DNA of 49,535 bases from an uncultured Helicobacteraceae bacterium. Its GTDB lineage: Bacteria; Campylobacterota; Campylobacteria; Campylobacterales; UBA6016. Shown here piece after piece: positions 15,472-24,686 of this stretch. Position 1 is the first letter of the stretch. Every line of letters starts with the position of its first letter. The position numbers and the translations under genes were made by a program. The notes beneath the pieces are model-generated. The model was not told the origin of the DNA and made no database searches. It saw nothing but the letters and a program-made list of their open reading frames with translations. The DNA lies in the NCBI GenBank assembly GCA_937973585.1, contig CALJKN010000130.1, positions 1-49,535 of the forward strand, in the 5' to 3' direction.

Positions 15472-17424
15472 ATGGAGTTCGAATCGTACAAGCAGGCTGT
15501 AAAGCAGCTAAACGGATGGGCTACGGCCTATTATACGCTAGATGCACCGACGGTAACAGATGATGAGTATGACAGGCTTTATAGAGAGGTCAGAAAGTTT
15601 GAGGAGCAAAATCCGGACAAACTAGATCCTGCAAGTCCGACACAGAGAGTCGGCGGAGCCGTTTTGGAGGAGTTTGAAAAAGCCAGACACTTAGAGCAGA
15701 TGTACTCTTTGGAGGATATTTTTGATTACGGGGAGCTTACTGAATGGGTGGAGAGGATTCATAAGACGCAAACCGATGTTTCATTTGTCTGTGAACCGAA
15801 ATTTGACGGAGCGAGCCTCAATCTGCTGTACGAAAACGGAATGCTAGCAAAAGCCATCACAAGGGGTGACGGCGTAGAGGGTGAGATGGTACTAAACAAT
15901 GTTAAAACCATAAAAAGCGTCCCCCTTGCGCTAAAAGCCAAAGAGCTTTTTGAGATTAGGGGCGAGGTCGTTATCTTCAAAGAGGCGTTCGAGAGGATAA
16001 ATGAGGAGAGGGGTGCCGAAGGGCAACCGGTTTTTGCAAACCCCAGAAATGCAGCGGCCGGAAGTCTGAGACAGCTTGACCCGTCTGTTACGGCAAAAAG
16101 GGGGCTTGTTTTTTATCCATACGGACTCGGAAAAAACTCCCTTCCCGTAAAGACCCAAAAAGAGCTCGGAGAATTTTTGGAGAATGAGGGTTTTTTGCCC
16201 CCTCCGAAGAGATATTATTGCGCAGACATAAAAGAGATTCAAGAGGCGTATGAGGATCTCAAAAAAATCAGAGACGAATTGCCTATGATGCTTGACGGGA
16301 TGGTGATAAAGGTGGATTCTTTTGCCCTCCAAGAGGAGCTAGGCTACACGGTCAAGTTTCCCAGATGGGCAGCGGCATACAAATTTCCGGCTGTAGAGAA
16401 ACAGACAAAGATAGAGGGGGTCATATATCAGGTCGGCAGAACCGGTGCGATAACCCCTGTGGCAGTTTTGGAACCTGTAGATATCGACGGTGTGAAGGTC
16501 TCCAGAGCTACTCTGCACAACTTTGACGAGATAGAGAGACGAGATTTTCGTATCGGCGATACGGTGACGGTCATTAGAAGCGGCGATGTTATCCCAAAAG
16601 TCGTAACTCCGCTTTTATCCTTTAGGACGGGGATCGAAAAACCTATAGAGAGGCCTACCGTATGTCCGGTTTGCGGAAGTTTGCTACTAGATGAGGAGAC
16701 AATCATCAGGTGTCAAAATCTGGAGTGTCCGGCTAGGGTTGTTGAGAGCATTATCCATGCCGCAGGGAAAAAAGCGTTAAATATAGACGGACTGGGAGAG
16801 CAGATCGTACGGCTCCTTTTTGAAAAGGGAAAAATCGCCTCCCTGATAGATCTGTATGCTATTAAGTACTCGGATTTGGAGGATTTGGAAGGGTTTAAAG
16901 ATAAAAAAATAAACAACATTTTAAATTCGATAGAGTCCTCAAAGGGGTGTGATCTATGGAGATTTATCGTAGCTTTGGGGATCGATCTAATCGGTGAGGT
17001 GGCCGCTAAGAAGCTGTCTGAAAGATTCGGAGTATCGGCTTTTGAGGCATCGGCTGAAGAGTTGTCGACTATCGACGGATTCGGCGGCGAGATGGTCAAA
17101 AGTTTCCTCCATTTTAGGGAGACAAACAGGGTTGATATAGAAAAACTCCTAGCCATTATAACCCCGAAAGAGCCCATAAAAAAAGAGATAAAAGAGTCAT
17201 TTTTGACCGGAAAAACAGTCGTAATTACCGGATCGCTATCAAGACCCAGAGATGTGATAAAAGAGGTTTTGGAGGGTTTTGGGGCAAAGGTCACCGATTC
17301 GGTAACAAAAAAAACGGATTTGCTTGTTTGCGGTGAAAATGCCGGGAGCAAATTGGATAAGGCGCAAACTCTAAAGATAGAGATTATAAGCGAGGCTGAG
17401 CTCTTTTCAAGGATTGACGGGTGA
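15472..17424 (+). CDS. ligA: NAD-dependent DNA ligase
   Basis: This 650-residue replication ligase has all domains in order. Ia comes first (YYTLDAPTVTDDEYDRLYRE). The adenylation domain follows, with the nucleophile in CEPKFDGASLNLLYENG (Lys110) and motif LDGMVIKVD. Then come the OB fold (IYQVGRTGAITPVAVLEPV), a four-Cys zinc finger (CPVCGSLLLDEETIIRCQ...C), tandem HhH and a C-terminal BRCT domain (GKTVVITGSLSRPRD). Length is normal. Its end overlaps the GTG start of tlyA by 4 bases. Confidence 0.97.
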   Translation: MEFESYKQAVKQLNGWATAYYTLDAPTVTDDEYDRLYREVRKFEEQNPDKLDPASPTQRVGGAVLEEFEKARHLEQMYSLEDIFDYGELTEWVERIHKTQTDVSFVCEPKFDGASLNLLYENGMLAKAITRGDGVEGEMVLNNVKTIKSVPLALKAKELFEIRGEVVIFKEAFERINEERGAEGQPVFANPRNAAAGSLRQLDPSVTAKRGLVFYPYGLGKNSLPVKTQKELGEFLENEGFLPPPKRYYCADIKEIQEAYEDLKKIRDELPMMLDGMVIKVDSFALQEELGYTVKFPRWAAAYKFPAVEKQTKIEGVIYQVGRTGAITPVAVLEPVDIDGVKVSRATLHNFDEIERRDFRIGDTVTVIRSGDVIPKVVTPLLSFRTGIEKPIERPTVCPVCGSLLLDEETIIRCQNLECPARVVESIIHAAGKKALNIDGLGEQIVRLLFEKGKIASLIDLYAIKYSDLEDLEGFKDKKINNILNSIESSKGCDLWRFIVALGIDLIGEVAAKKLSERFGVSAFEASAEELSTIDGFGGEMVKSFLHFRETNRVDIEKLLAIITPKEPIKKEIKESFLTGKTVVITGSLSRPRDVIKEVLEGFGAKVTDSVTKKTDLLVCGENAGSKLDKAQTLKIEIISEAELFSRIDG

Positions 17425-18134
17425 GGCTAGATACGTATATAGCGGCAAACGGACTGGCAAAAAGCAGAGAGAAGGCTGTTTGGCTGATTGAAAACGGATT
17501 TGTGAGGGTTGACGGCAAAATTACCCTCAAAACCTCCACAAAATTATCCGAAAACCAAAAAGTAGAGGTAGATGAGGTAAAAGTATACGTCGGTCGAGGA
17601 GCTTTAAAGCTAAAAGGGGTTTTGGAGGACTATCCGATACAGATTTCCGGTAAAAAATGTCTTGATATCGGAGCCTCCACGGGCGGTTTTACCGAGATTT
17701 TGCTAGAAAACGGGGCAGCATCGGTGTATGCCGTAGATGTCGGGAGTATGCAGCTAAGCGAAGAGCTAAAAAATAATAATCTAGTGAAAAGCTTTGAAAA
17801 TACCGACATTAGAGATTTTAAGCCGGAGTCCGTTTTTGAAATAGTGTCCGTCGATTTGTCTTTTGTCTCTACAAAAGAGCTTTTACCGATTATCGTTCCA
17901 CTTTCGTCAGATGTCATTATTATCCTCTTTAAGCCGCAGTTTGAGGTTGGGAAAAATGCGAAGAGAGATAAAAAAGGGGTCGTAACCGATACTGCCGCCA
18001 TTATGAGGGCTATTTTTGATTTTGAGCTTGAGGCAAAAGCGTTTGGCCTTGATGTGCTCTACAAAGCACCGTGCAAGTTTGCCGGAAAAGAGGGAAACCA
18101 AGAGTATTTTTATGTTTTTAAGGTCTGTTCGTGA
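17421..18134 (+). CDS. tlyA: TlyA-type rRNA 2'-O-methyltransferase
   Basis: This 237-residue protein has an S4 RNA-binding domain at the N-terminus (RLDTYIAANGLAKSREKAVWLI) and an FtsJ-like SAM methyltransferase domain (KKCLDIGASTGGFTEILLENGA, then YAVDVG). TlyA methylates rRNA (C1409 and/or C1920 in the mycobacterial and Campylobacter enzymes), which affects capreomycin sensitivity. The start is GTG at 17421 inside the ligA end. It overlaps ribF by 4 bases. Confidence 0.92.
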   Translation: MRLDTYIAANGLAKSREKAVWLIENGFVRVDGKITLKTSTKLSENQKVEVDEVKVYVGRGALKLKGVLEDYPIQISGKKCLDIGASTGGFTEILLENGAASVYAVDVGSMQLSEELKNNNLVKSFENTDIRDFKPESVFEIVSVDLSFVSTKELLPIIVPLSSDVIIILFKPQFEVGKNAKRDKKGVVTDTAAIMRAIFDFELEAKAFGLDVLYKAPCKFAGKEGNQEYFYVFKVCS

Positions 18135-18943
18135 TTGACTCTTTGGCGATAGGGCGTTTTGACGGGATACATCTGGGGCATAGGGCTTTGTTTGAGAGGC
18201 TGACAAAAGACGGTGCTATTTTGGCGATAGAGACTGGGCGCTCAAACCTTACGCCGCCGGAATTTATAGATAAGTATGTCGATAAAAAGCTAGTATTTTA
18301 CAGACTTGAAGAGATAAAAGATCTGGATGCTTTGGGATTTTTAAAAAAATTAAAAAATGATTTTCCGGATTTAAAAAAAATAGTTGTCGGAGAAGATTTC
18401 AGATTTGCAAAAGACAGAGCGGCAGGGGTGGATGAACTCCAAACTCTTTGGGACGGCGAGGTGGAGGTTGTGCCGGAGCTTAGGATTGAAGGGATCGGTG
18501 TACACTCAAAGTATATCAGAACACTTATACTGGACGGCAACGTAGAGCGTGCGGCTATTTTTTTGGGGAGAGAATACGAGATATTCGGCAAAAAAATAAA
18601 AGGGCAGGGGATAGGGGCGCAAAAGCTCGTAGCGACCATAAATCTGGATGCATCCGGTTTTTTGCTCCCAAACGAAGGGGTCTATATATCCAAAATTCAA
18701 ATTTCGGACAGGTGCTATCCGTCCGTAACATTTGTAGGTCACCGTGTTTCTACGGATGGAAATTTTGCCGTCGAGACACATATAATCGGCAAATTCATAG
18801 ACTCGGAAAATGAAAGATACTTTCTCTCTTTTGTAAAAAAAATTAGAGGAAACAAATATTTTGACTCTTTATCGGCGTTAAAAGAGACTATTGATTCGGA
18901 TATCCGTCAGGCCGAAAATTTTTTCTGGAAAATGCTAAAATAA
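18131..18943 (+). CDS. ribF: riboflavin kinase / FAD synthetase
   Basis: This 270-residue protein makes FMN and FAD. The N-terminal nucleotidyltransferase has AIGRFDGIHLGHRALFERL (HxGH type), KKIVVGEDFRFAKDRA and SKYIRTLILDGNVERAAIFLGREY. The C-terminal kinase domain (GQGIGAQKLVATINLDASGFLLPNEGVY) is compact. The usual start before AIG is short: only MIDSL precedes the first strand, so the N-terminus is trimmed relative to E. coli. It ends the hobA-block operon. Confidence 0.92.
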   Translation: MIDSLAIGRFDGIHLGHRALFERLTKDGAILAIETGRSNLTPPEFIDKYVDKKLVFYRLEEIKDLDALGFLKKLKNDFPDLKKIVVGEDFRFAKDRAAGVDELQTLWDGEVEVVPELRIEGIGVHSKYIRTLILDGNVERAAIFLGREYEIFGKKIKGQGIGAQKLVATINLDASGFLLPNEGVYISKIQISDRCYPSVTFVGHRVSTDGNFAVETHIIGKFIDSENERYFLSFVKKIRGNKYFDSLSALKETIDSDIRQAENFFWKMLK

Positions 18944-18992
18944 TTCCTGTTTTTGACGATTTACATAACGATTCCAAACGAAAGGGGAACGA

Positions 18993-19226
18993 ATGAGCGG
19001 AGTAAGCGGCGTTAGCGGTGCGGCCGGCGCAGAAATGAGTGCCGTCCAGATAGAAGTTTTGAAAAAAAGCATGGACGCTGAAGAGCAAAAAGTAATGAGT
19101 GCTTTAGGCGGAGCAGTAACCCCTGAGCAGACTCAGGCAAAAGCACCTGAGCCAAAACCGGAAGATCTTGCAAAAAGAGCAGCAGAGCTAACCGGAATGG
19201 GTATAAATGTAGACAAATTGGTTTAA
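18993..19226 (+). CDS. YjfB-like putative motility protein
   Basis: This 77-residue protein has low complexity at the start (SGVSGVSGAAGAE), then SAVQIEVLKKSMDAEEQKV, which resembles the short YjfB/PF14070 family annotated as putative motility proteins. The rest is rich in Pro, Glu and Ala (QAKAPEPKPEDL). It has its own ribosome site (AAAGGGGAACG) and is followed by a clear terminator, so it probably forms a separate short transcript or the operon's last gene. The function is not established. Confidence 0.6.
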   Translation: MSGVSGVSGAAGAEMSAVQIEVLKKSMDAEEQKVMSALGGAVTPEQTQAKAPEPKPEDLAKRAAELTGMGINVDKLV

Positions 19227-19232
19227 AAACCA

Positions 19233-19258
19233 AAAGAGGGTAGTGCCCTCTTTTTATT
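19233..19258 (+). terminator. rho-independent terminator
   Basis: AAAGAGGG-TAGTG-CCCTCTTT followed by more T. It sits just after the YjfB-like gene and overlaps the end of the convergent DUF2892-like gene, which it may also serve. Confidence 0.8.
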
Positions 19259-19454
19259 TTGCGCTACATCTAGGCATAAATTTTGAGAGTATTTTTACCG
19301 CAGGGCAAAAATCAAAGACCCCCCAAACCACAAGCATAAAAGACATAAATCCTATAATTGCAAGCGTGAACAACTCGTATCCCGCAAAAAATAAAAGTAG
19401 TGAAACGATAAGAAGCGTAGCCATCATTAATCTGTGAACTCTTTCGACACACAT
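19254..19454 (-). CDS. DUF2892-like small membrane protein
   Basis: This 66-residue protein has two hydrophobic segments: LMMATLLIVSLLLFFAGYELFT, then LAIIGFMSFMLVVWGVFDFC. They are followed by CPAVKILSKF, the usual WCP...L.k.G-like ending of DUF2892 (YgaP-type) inner-membrane domains, here with CP kept. Such domains often accompany rhodanese or sulfur genes. The function is unknown. A TATAAT on this strand (19498-19503) lies 44 bases upstream of the start. Confidence 0.7.
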   Translation of the reverse strand: MCVERVHRLMMATLLIVSLLLFFAGYELFTLAIIGFMSFMLVVWGVFDFCPAVKILSKFMPRCSAK

Positions 19455-19497
19455 AGTCTAAATATCCCCCGTTTTTTAGGGGTATATTAGCACAAAA

Positions 19498-19503
19498 ATT
19501 ATA
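19498..19503 (-). promoter_or_regulatory. -10 box of the DUF2892-like gene
   Basis: TATAAT on the minus strand. Between it and the ATG lies an interrupted inverted repeat (ATATCCCC...GGGGTATAT, about 19462-19488), which could fold in the leader or bind a regulator. Confidence 0.5.
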
Positions 19504-19543
19504 ATCTTCAAAAGAAGAAATTATTTTATTTTAATTTCTTATA

Positions 19544-20950
19544 CTAGAATAGCTCCAGTTCCGAGTCCTCGGTATCGGCGATTTTTGAACTTCCGAGAGC
19601 ATCTATCTGCATACATGAGCTTAAAAGGGAGCTATCCAAATAGTGTATGTCGTTTGTATTTTTGGCTATAAAAATAGTATTTCTCCAGTTTGCCAAATCA
19701 TCCAGTATATGCCCGATGAGCATTATGATTTTTGTTCCGTTCTCTTTTGCTACACCCTCATCTACCGTTTTCAAAAAGGCGCAAAGAGAGTTTAGGGCAT
19801 ACCCTATAGCCGAAAACTCATACATTTTATTTATTACTTTTGCATATTCGTGGATGGAGTGGTCTGCCAAATCTATCAATGTATCTTTGGAGACTGCACC
19901 TTTTGATGCCTCTATAGTGTCTCTCCATCTCTGTTCTATATCGCTTAGATCATATACTTCATCCATAAAGCCTTCGCTGGATATTTCGCTTACGTACTGT
20001 TCTGCGGAAATCTTTTCGACGTGAGATTTTCTGAGTATTTTCATATCCTCTTCGGAGGCCAAAATCCTCTCTTTTGACTCATCCTCGTCTTGCTTTTCCT
20101 GCTCAATCGTATCCGGTTCTTTATGGGTAGGTATAATGTGCGAATCAACTGTTTTTATAGTCTCTTGCTTTAATTTTCTGACGACAAAATATATGAGAGA
20201 GGCTTCGCAATATACAGAATCTCTTATGTCTTTGTCTAGTTTTGAGAGCGCCGTATCACATGATATATGGTTAGGCAGAATTATTGTTGCGAATAGATTT
20301 TCAAAGTCACCTTCTACTACTATTGTGACACTCTCGTTTGCCTTTAGGCTGACCGAGCAGATTTTGTAAATTGCGGCCAACGTATCTTCAAACTCAAAGC
20401 TAAATGAGTTGTCTATTTTTGTCTTTTCGTCGGTTAACCAAAGGCCGAAATCCATAGCATCATCTTCGTTCTCTATAAAAAAGTATGTTTTATAGTTTCG
20501 GCATTTTTTTGCAAGTTTTGAGATCGGCTTTTTGGATGAAAGGGTGGTCTTTGCCCCTTTTCTGAGTGTAATCGTATTTTTTAGCCCCTCTAGTTTGGCT
20601 TTTATGATATCTCTGTCGATAGGCTTTCTGATATATCCGTCAACACCGAGTTCTATAAATTTATTTTCAGTCTCTTTGTCTGCAATCGCCGTGACGACTA
20701 TGACGGTCGGCGGATTTTCCATTTTTTTGATAATTCCTGTAGCCTCGAATCCGTCCATTACCGGCATCATAACGTCCATAAGGACTATATCGATAGGCTG
20801 TTTTTTGACCGTCTCTACCGCCTGTTCGCCGTTTACGGCTTCAAAGACCCTGAGGTTTTGTATTTTTCTGCATATATTTTTTAAAACCAGTCTATTGTCT
20901 TCGATATCGTCGGTGATTAAAACGTTGATTTCTGTATTTTCCGCCATCAA
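19544..20950 (-). CDS. response regulator with unusual long output region
   Basis: This 468-residue protein has an N-terminal receiver domain (VLITDDIEDNRLVLKNI; phosphoacceptor Asp in IDIVLMDVMMPVMDGFEA; VTAIADKETENKFIELGVDGYIRKPID). The remaining ~340 residues match no output domain I recognise. They include a globular middle (residues ~150-260), an acidic linker (KEPDTIEQEKQDEDESKE) and a helical C-terminal domain (HSIHEYAKVINKMYEFSAIGYALNSL...). No DNA-binding or GGDEF motif is present. It overlaps the kinase gene by 4 bases and is probably that kinase's partner. Confidence 0.82.
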   Translation of the reverse strand: MMAENTEINVLITDDIEDNRLVLKNICRKIQNLRVFEAVNGEQAVETVKKQPIDIVLMDVMMPVMDGFEATGIIKKMENPPTVIVVTAIADKETENKFIELGVDGYIRKPIDRDIIKAKLEGLKNTITLRKGAKTTLSSKKPISKLAKKCRNYKTYFFIENEDDAMDFGLWLTDEKTKIDNSFSFEFEDTLAAIYKICSVSLKANESVTIVVEGDFENLFATIILPNHISCDTALSKLDKDIRDSVYCEASLIYFVVRKLKQETIKTVDSHIIPTHKEPDTIEQEKQDEDESKERILASEEDMKILRKSHVEKISAEQYVSEISSEGFMDEVYDLSDIEQRWRDTIEASKGAVSKDTLIDLADHSIHEYAKVINKMYEFSAIGYALNSLCAFLKTVDEGVAKENGTKIIMLIGHILDDLANWRNTIFIAKNTNDIHYLDSSLLSSCMQIDALGSSKIADTEDSELELF

Positions 20951-22446
20951 AATCTCCTTGCAAATAGTCTAAACGTTGTCCCGATGCCGACTTCGCTCTC
21001 TAGTTTTATATCTATATTCATGCTTTCGCACATCTCTTTGACTATTTTGAGTCCAAGCCCTGTCCCTTCATCGCCCTCGGCGGCCTGTACAAAAGCGTCA
21101 AAAATACTATCTATTTTTTCTTTAGGTATCCCACGTCCAGTGTCTGTCACATATATCTCTACAAATTCGGCCTTTGGTTTAACCCCTATATAGACTCTCC
21201 CTTTGGGCTCCGTAAACTTTATAGAGTTTGAAAGGAGATTTAGTAGAACCTGAAAGAGATATTTTTCGTTGGCAAAAATAATGGCCTGTTCGTTTGGGCA
21301 CTCCATATCTATGTCGATAAATTTTTTGTAAGCCAAAGATTTTACGGCGTTTATCGCATCTTGCATAATATGGCAAATTTGTGTTGGAGCCATCTCTGTT
21401 CTTTTTTGTTCGACTTTTGAGATTTCCAAAATATCGTTTATGATCCCTAAAAGGTGTTTTGAGTTTTTAAGGACTCTATTTAAAAAGTCTCCCGCCTCTG
21501 CTTTTAAATCTTTATCGTGGCAGATGTCGTCATAGTCATCCAATACCATCTCGGTAAAATTAATAATCGCATTAAGAGGGGTTCTTAGCTCATGGGAGGC
21601 TCTGGCAAAAAAGCCGTTTTTTGATTCAAGCGCTTTTTGTGCCTCCTCTTTGGCTATGATCTGTTCTGTTATGTCGCTCCTAATCGAAATAAACTCAACT
21701 ATCTCTCCGGCGGCATTTAGTATCGGCTTTACGGTTGCATTTACATAGTATGCCGAGCCGTCTTTTTTCTTGTTTTTTACGACCCCTTTCCATACTCTTT
21801 TATCCAAAATAGTCTCCCAAAGGGTGGCAAAGGCCTCTTTTGGCATATCGGGGTGTCTGGCTATGCTATGCGGTTTTCCGATTAGCTCCTCTCTTGTGTG
21901 TCCGCTGATTCGGCAAAACTCGTCGTTAACGTATGTGATGATTCCGGCCTTGTCGGTTTTGCTGACTATGGAGCTTTCATCTATTGCGTCTTTGTACTCC
22001 TCTAAAAGCTTTGACTCCTCTTGTAGCTCGCATTTGAGATTCTCCATGACTATACGGTCACTCAAATCTCTGACGATATAGGTATAGTAGGATAGTCTTC
22101 CGTGCTCATTAAATACCGGAGTTCCTATGACGTTGCAAAAAAGAGGAGAGCCGTCTTTTTTTGCATAGGTGGACTCTACATCAAACTCCTCGCCGAGTTG
22201 GATTTTTGAGTCGATAAAGCCTATTATCTCCGGATCTCTATTCCCTTTTCGTAGTAGCATAGAGCTTTTGCCGATTATCTCATCGCCTCTATATCCGGTA
22301 ATCTCCGTAAACACCTGGTTGGCATACAGTATCGGCCTATCCGTTACGGTTGCGTCAACCAACAAAACACCGTTTATCGTAGAGTGTAGAAAGCCGTAAA
22401 GAATCTCATATTTGTTCGGGAGTTTCTCCAAAAAGTGGTTATTCAT
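20947..22446 (-). CDS. PAS-PAS sensor histidine kinase
   Basis: This kinase of about 499 residues lacks transmembrane segments and so is a cytoplasmic sensor. PAS1 (LVDATVTDRPILYANQVFTEITGY) and PAS2 (KAGIITYVNDEFCRISGHTREELIG) each have a PAC-like tail. The kinase core has H-box SHELRTPLNAIINFTEM, N-box YLFQVLLNLLSNSIKFT, TDTGRGIPKEK and GTGLGLKIVKEM. I place the start at the ATG at 22446 (MNNHFLEK), which has GAGGGGCAG upstream and overlaps uvrC by 8 bases. A longer in-frame extension would lie inside uvrC and has no domain content. Confidence 0.9.
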   Translation of the reverse strand: MNNHFLEKLPNKYEILYGFLHSTINGVLLVDATVTDRPILYANQVFTEITGYRGDEIIGKSSMLLRKGNRDPEIIGFIDSKIQLGEEFDVESTYAKKDGSPLFCNVIGTPVFNEHGRLSYYTYIVRDLSDRIVMENLKCELQEESKLLEEYKDAIDESSIVSKTDKAGIITYVNDEFCRISGHTREELIGKPHSIARHPDMPKEAFATLWETILDKRVWKGVVKNKKKDGSAYYVNATVKPILNAAGEIVEFISIRSDITEQIIAKEEAQKALESKNGFFARASHELRTPLNAIINFTEMVLDDYDDICHDKDLKAEAGDFLNRVLKNSKHLLGIINDILEISKVEQKRTEMAPTQICHIMQDAINAVKSLAYKKFIDIDMECPNEQAIIFANEKYLFQVLLNLLSNSIKFTEPKGRVYIGVKPKAEFVEIYVTDTGRGIPKEKIDSIFDAFVQAAEGDEGTGLGLKIVKEMCESMNIDIKLESEVGIGTTFRLFARRF

Positions 22447-24262
22447 CTGCCCCTCTATAAAATTGATAGACCGCTTCGCCGTCTTTTGTGCCGATTGCAT
22501 TTGAAAGCTCCGATGCCGATGCGTTTTGAATCTCCTCAAAACTGCCGAAATAATCGAGTAGTTTCTTGATTTTACCCTCTTTTATACCTTTTAGCTTCAT
22601 CAGCTCAATCTGTTTGTCTTTTTTTGTTTTCTGTTTTCTATGAAATGTTATCGCAAATCTATGCGCTTCATCTCTCAGATTTTGCAAAAATTGTAATCTT
22701 TTGTCTGATGCAGGAAGTTTTAACGTTTTTGTTTTGGTGTATACTGTATCAAATGCTTTCCCTTTTGCTCTATGGGCCTTTGACTCTATCTTCTCTTTTG
22801 CGATTGCTAAAATCTCCACGTTTGCCCCGCAGCTTTGCAGTATCTCATCCGCCAGATTCAAAACAGCCTTGCCGCCGTCCAGTAGCCAAAGCGAGGGCGG
22901 TGGATTTTCTCCAAACTTCATAGCCCTCCTAGTCAGCGCCTCCCTCATCTGTTCGTATTCGGTAGTTGATTCAAGGTTGTAATGTCTATATTCCTCTTTT
23001 TTGAATCTCTCCTCCCAGACGACCATTCCGGCTACCGGAGAGGTTCCGGCGTTGTGAGAGTTGTCAAATGTCTCTATCCTATAAGGGATTGACTCCAGTT
23101 CGAAAAGCTCTTTTATTTGAAACAGTATCTCGTCTTCACGTCTTTCACCCTTGATTCTTAAGAGTTCAAAGGCGTTTTTGTGGGCCAAGGACGCTATATT
23201 TTTGATCTCTGTTTTTTTTGGGGTCTGGATTTTGATTTTTAGGTTGAATTTCTCTTTTAGCATCTCCTCTATTGCCTCTTTGTTTTGAGGCTCAATTAGG
23301 GTGTAGACATTTTGAACTACAAACGGATGCTCTTTTGCATAAAACTCTACGATTGCCGCCTCGTAAATCTCATCAAAGTCTTCATTGTCAAACCCGTCAT
23401 CCAGTTTTATAAAATCATGTGAAGAGGAGATGAGCTTGCCGTCTCTGATAAAAAATCTGACTATGCAAGCGGTATTTGCCTCTTTTGCGGCGGCTATTAG
23501 GTCAAAATTTTCATTTTTGGCGAGATCTACGGTGCTTGATTTTGCAAGATTCGATATTGCCTCTATTTTTCGCTTTATCTCTCCCGCCTCCTCAAATCTA
23601 AGCTCTTCGGATAGGGAGTACATCTTTTCTGTCAGTTTTTGGAGTAGCTCTTTTGGAGCATTTATGGAGGCGGAGGCTTCGTTTACCGTTTGGAGGTATC
23701 CGGATCTCTCTATTTTGAATTCGCAAGGGGCAGGGCATCTGCCTATCTGATAAAAAAGGCATGCTTTTTTACCTTTTAGGCATGAGCTTTTTTGAACTAA
23801 CGGATAGTTTTCGTATAGGGCATCCAGTAATTCTCTGGCTCCTGAGACATAAGGGCCGAAATATTTTATCTCCTGCTCTTTTGAACTTTTTATTACACGT
23901 CTGGTTATCTCAAATCTAGGAAATTCCTCTTTTAGATCCACAAAAATATATGGATATGTCTTGTCGTCACGCAAGAGTATGTTGTATTTTGGCTTTAGTT
24001 GTTTTATTAGAGAGTTTTCCAGAATTAGTGCGTCGCTCTCCGAGTTCAACACTATATATTCGAGCGATTTTGCCTCACTGACCATCTTGTAGATTCTAGG
24101 CCCAAGCTCCGGAGAGGGAACTAGCTCGGGTGAGAATCTAAAGTAACTTTTAACTCTGTTTTTTAAAACTTTTGCCTTTCCGACATATAGTAGCTTGCCG
24201 CTCTCGTCGAAAAACTGGTAGATGCCAGGAGAGGATGGGAGGTTTTTAAGCTTTTGAAGCAT
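22439..24262 (-). CDS. uvrC: excinuclease ABC subunit C
   Basis: This 607-residue nuclease makes both incisions in nucleotide excision repair. Domains in order are GIY-YIG (SPGIYQFFDESGKLLYVGKAK, ~11-31), a Cys-containing region (CLFYQIGRCPAPCEFKI), UvrB-interacting UVR (EKMYSLSEELRFEEAGEIKRKI), the RNase H-like 3' nuclease (ETFDNSHNAGTSPVAGMVVWE, then WLLDGGKAVLNLA) and C-terminal HhH (MKLKGIKEGKIKKLLDYFGSFE). Length is normal. It overlaps the upstream DUF721-like gene by 17 bases. Confidence 0.96.
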   Translation of the reverse strand: MLQKLKNLPSSPGIYQFFDESGKLLYVGKAKVLKNRVKSYFRFSPELVPSPELGPRIYKMVSEAKSLEYIVLNSESDALILENSLIKQLKPKYNILLRDDKTYPYIFVDLKEEFPRFEITRRVIKSSKEQEIKYFGPYVSGARELLDALYENYPLVQKSSCLKGKKACLFYQIGRCPAPCEFKIERSGYLQTVNEASASINAPKELLQKLTEKMYSLSEELRFEEAGEIKRKIEAISNLAKSSTVDLAKNENFDLIAAAKEANTACIVRFFIRDGKLISSSHDFIKLDDGFDNEDFDEIYEAAIVEFYAKEHPFVVQNVYTLIEPQNKEAIEEMLKEKFNLKIKIQTPKKTEIKNIASLAHKNAFELLRIKGERREDEILFQIKELFELESIPYRIETFDNSHNAGTSPVAGMVVWEERFKKEEYRHYNLESTTEYEQMREALTRRAMKFGENPPPSLWLLDGGKAVLNLADEILQSCGANVEILAIAKEKIESKAHRAKGKAFDTVYTKTKTLKLPASDKRLQFLQNLRDEAHRFAITFHRKQKTKKDKQIELMKLKGIKEGKIKKLLDYFGSFEEIQNASASELSNAIGTKDGEAVYQFYRGADE

Positions 24263-24686
24263 TTTTCATAATCTCTTTTCTGATTAGTTCCAGCTTCTCT
24301 TTTAAAACCGGATTTGTGAAGTTGTTTTCAAATTTTCCGTCGCTCCGCTCTTTCTCCAAAAAAGTAGTAACCGGCCTCTCTTTTTTTGGTTCGTTTTTGG
24401 AGTACGCTCTGATTTTTGAAAATTTGACCTCTTCACATCCGGACTCTTTTTTGCAAAACTCTTTTAATAACGGAGTTAAAGTATTTAGTTTATAATTCGC
24501 CTCAAATTCTAAGGCTTTGTTTTCCATTACAAAATAAAGCGTATCGTTTTTTATAAAAGCGTTTTTTATCCCTCCCGCTAGAGTCGGCGGCAACAGCTTT
24601 TTTAGCTTAGATATACAGGTAAAAAACTCCATTTTTTGGTTAAAGGCAAACGGTAGATGTTCAAAAAGTTTGTTTCCGTATTTCAT
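24246..24686 (-). CDS. DUF721/DciA-like protein
   Basis: This 146-residue protein resembles the DUF721 fold of DciA, the helicase loader of bacteria lacking DnaC: KLKKLLPPTLAGGIKNAFIKNDTLYFVMENKALEFEANYKLNTL, where short strands alternate with NDTLYF and a helix. The C-terminal half is charged and poorly conserved. It lies upstream of and overlaps uvrC. The predicted start (24686) overlaps the 5' end of the divergent lipoprotein gene by 30 bases. Initiation at the ATG at 24632 (MEFFTC) would remove the overlap. Confidence 0.6.
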   Translation of the reverse strand: MKYGNKLFEHLPFAFNQKMEFFTCISKLKKLLPPTLAGGIKNAFIKNDTLYFVMENKALEFEANYKLNTLTPLLKEFCKKESGCEEVKFSKIRAYSKNEPKKERPVTTFLEKERSDGKFENNFTNPVLKEKLELIRKEIMKNASKA

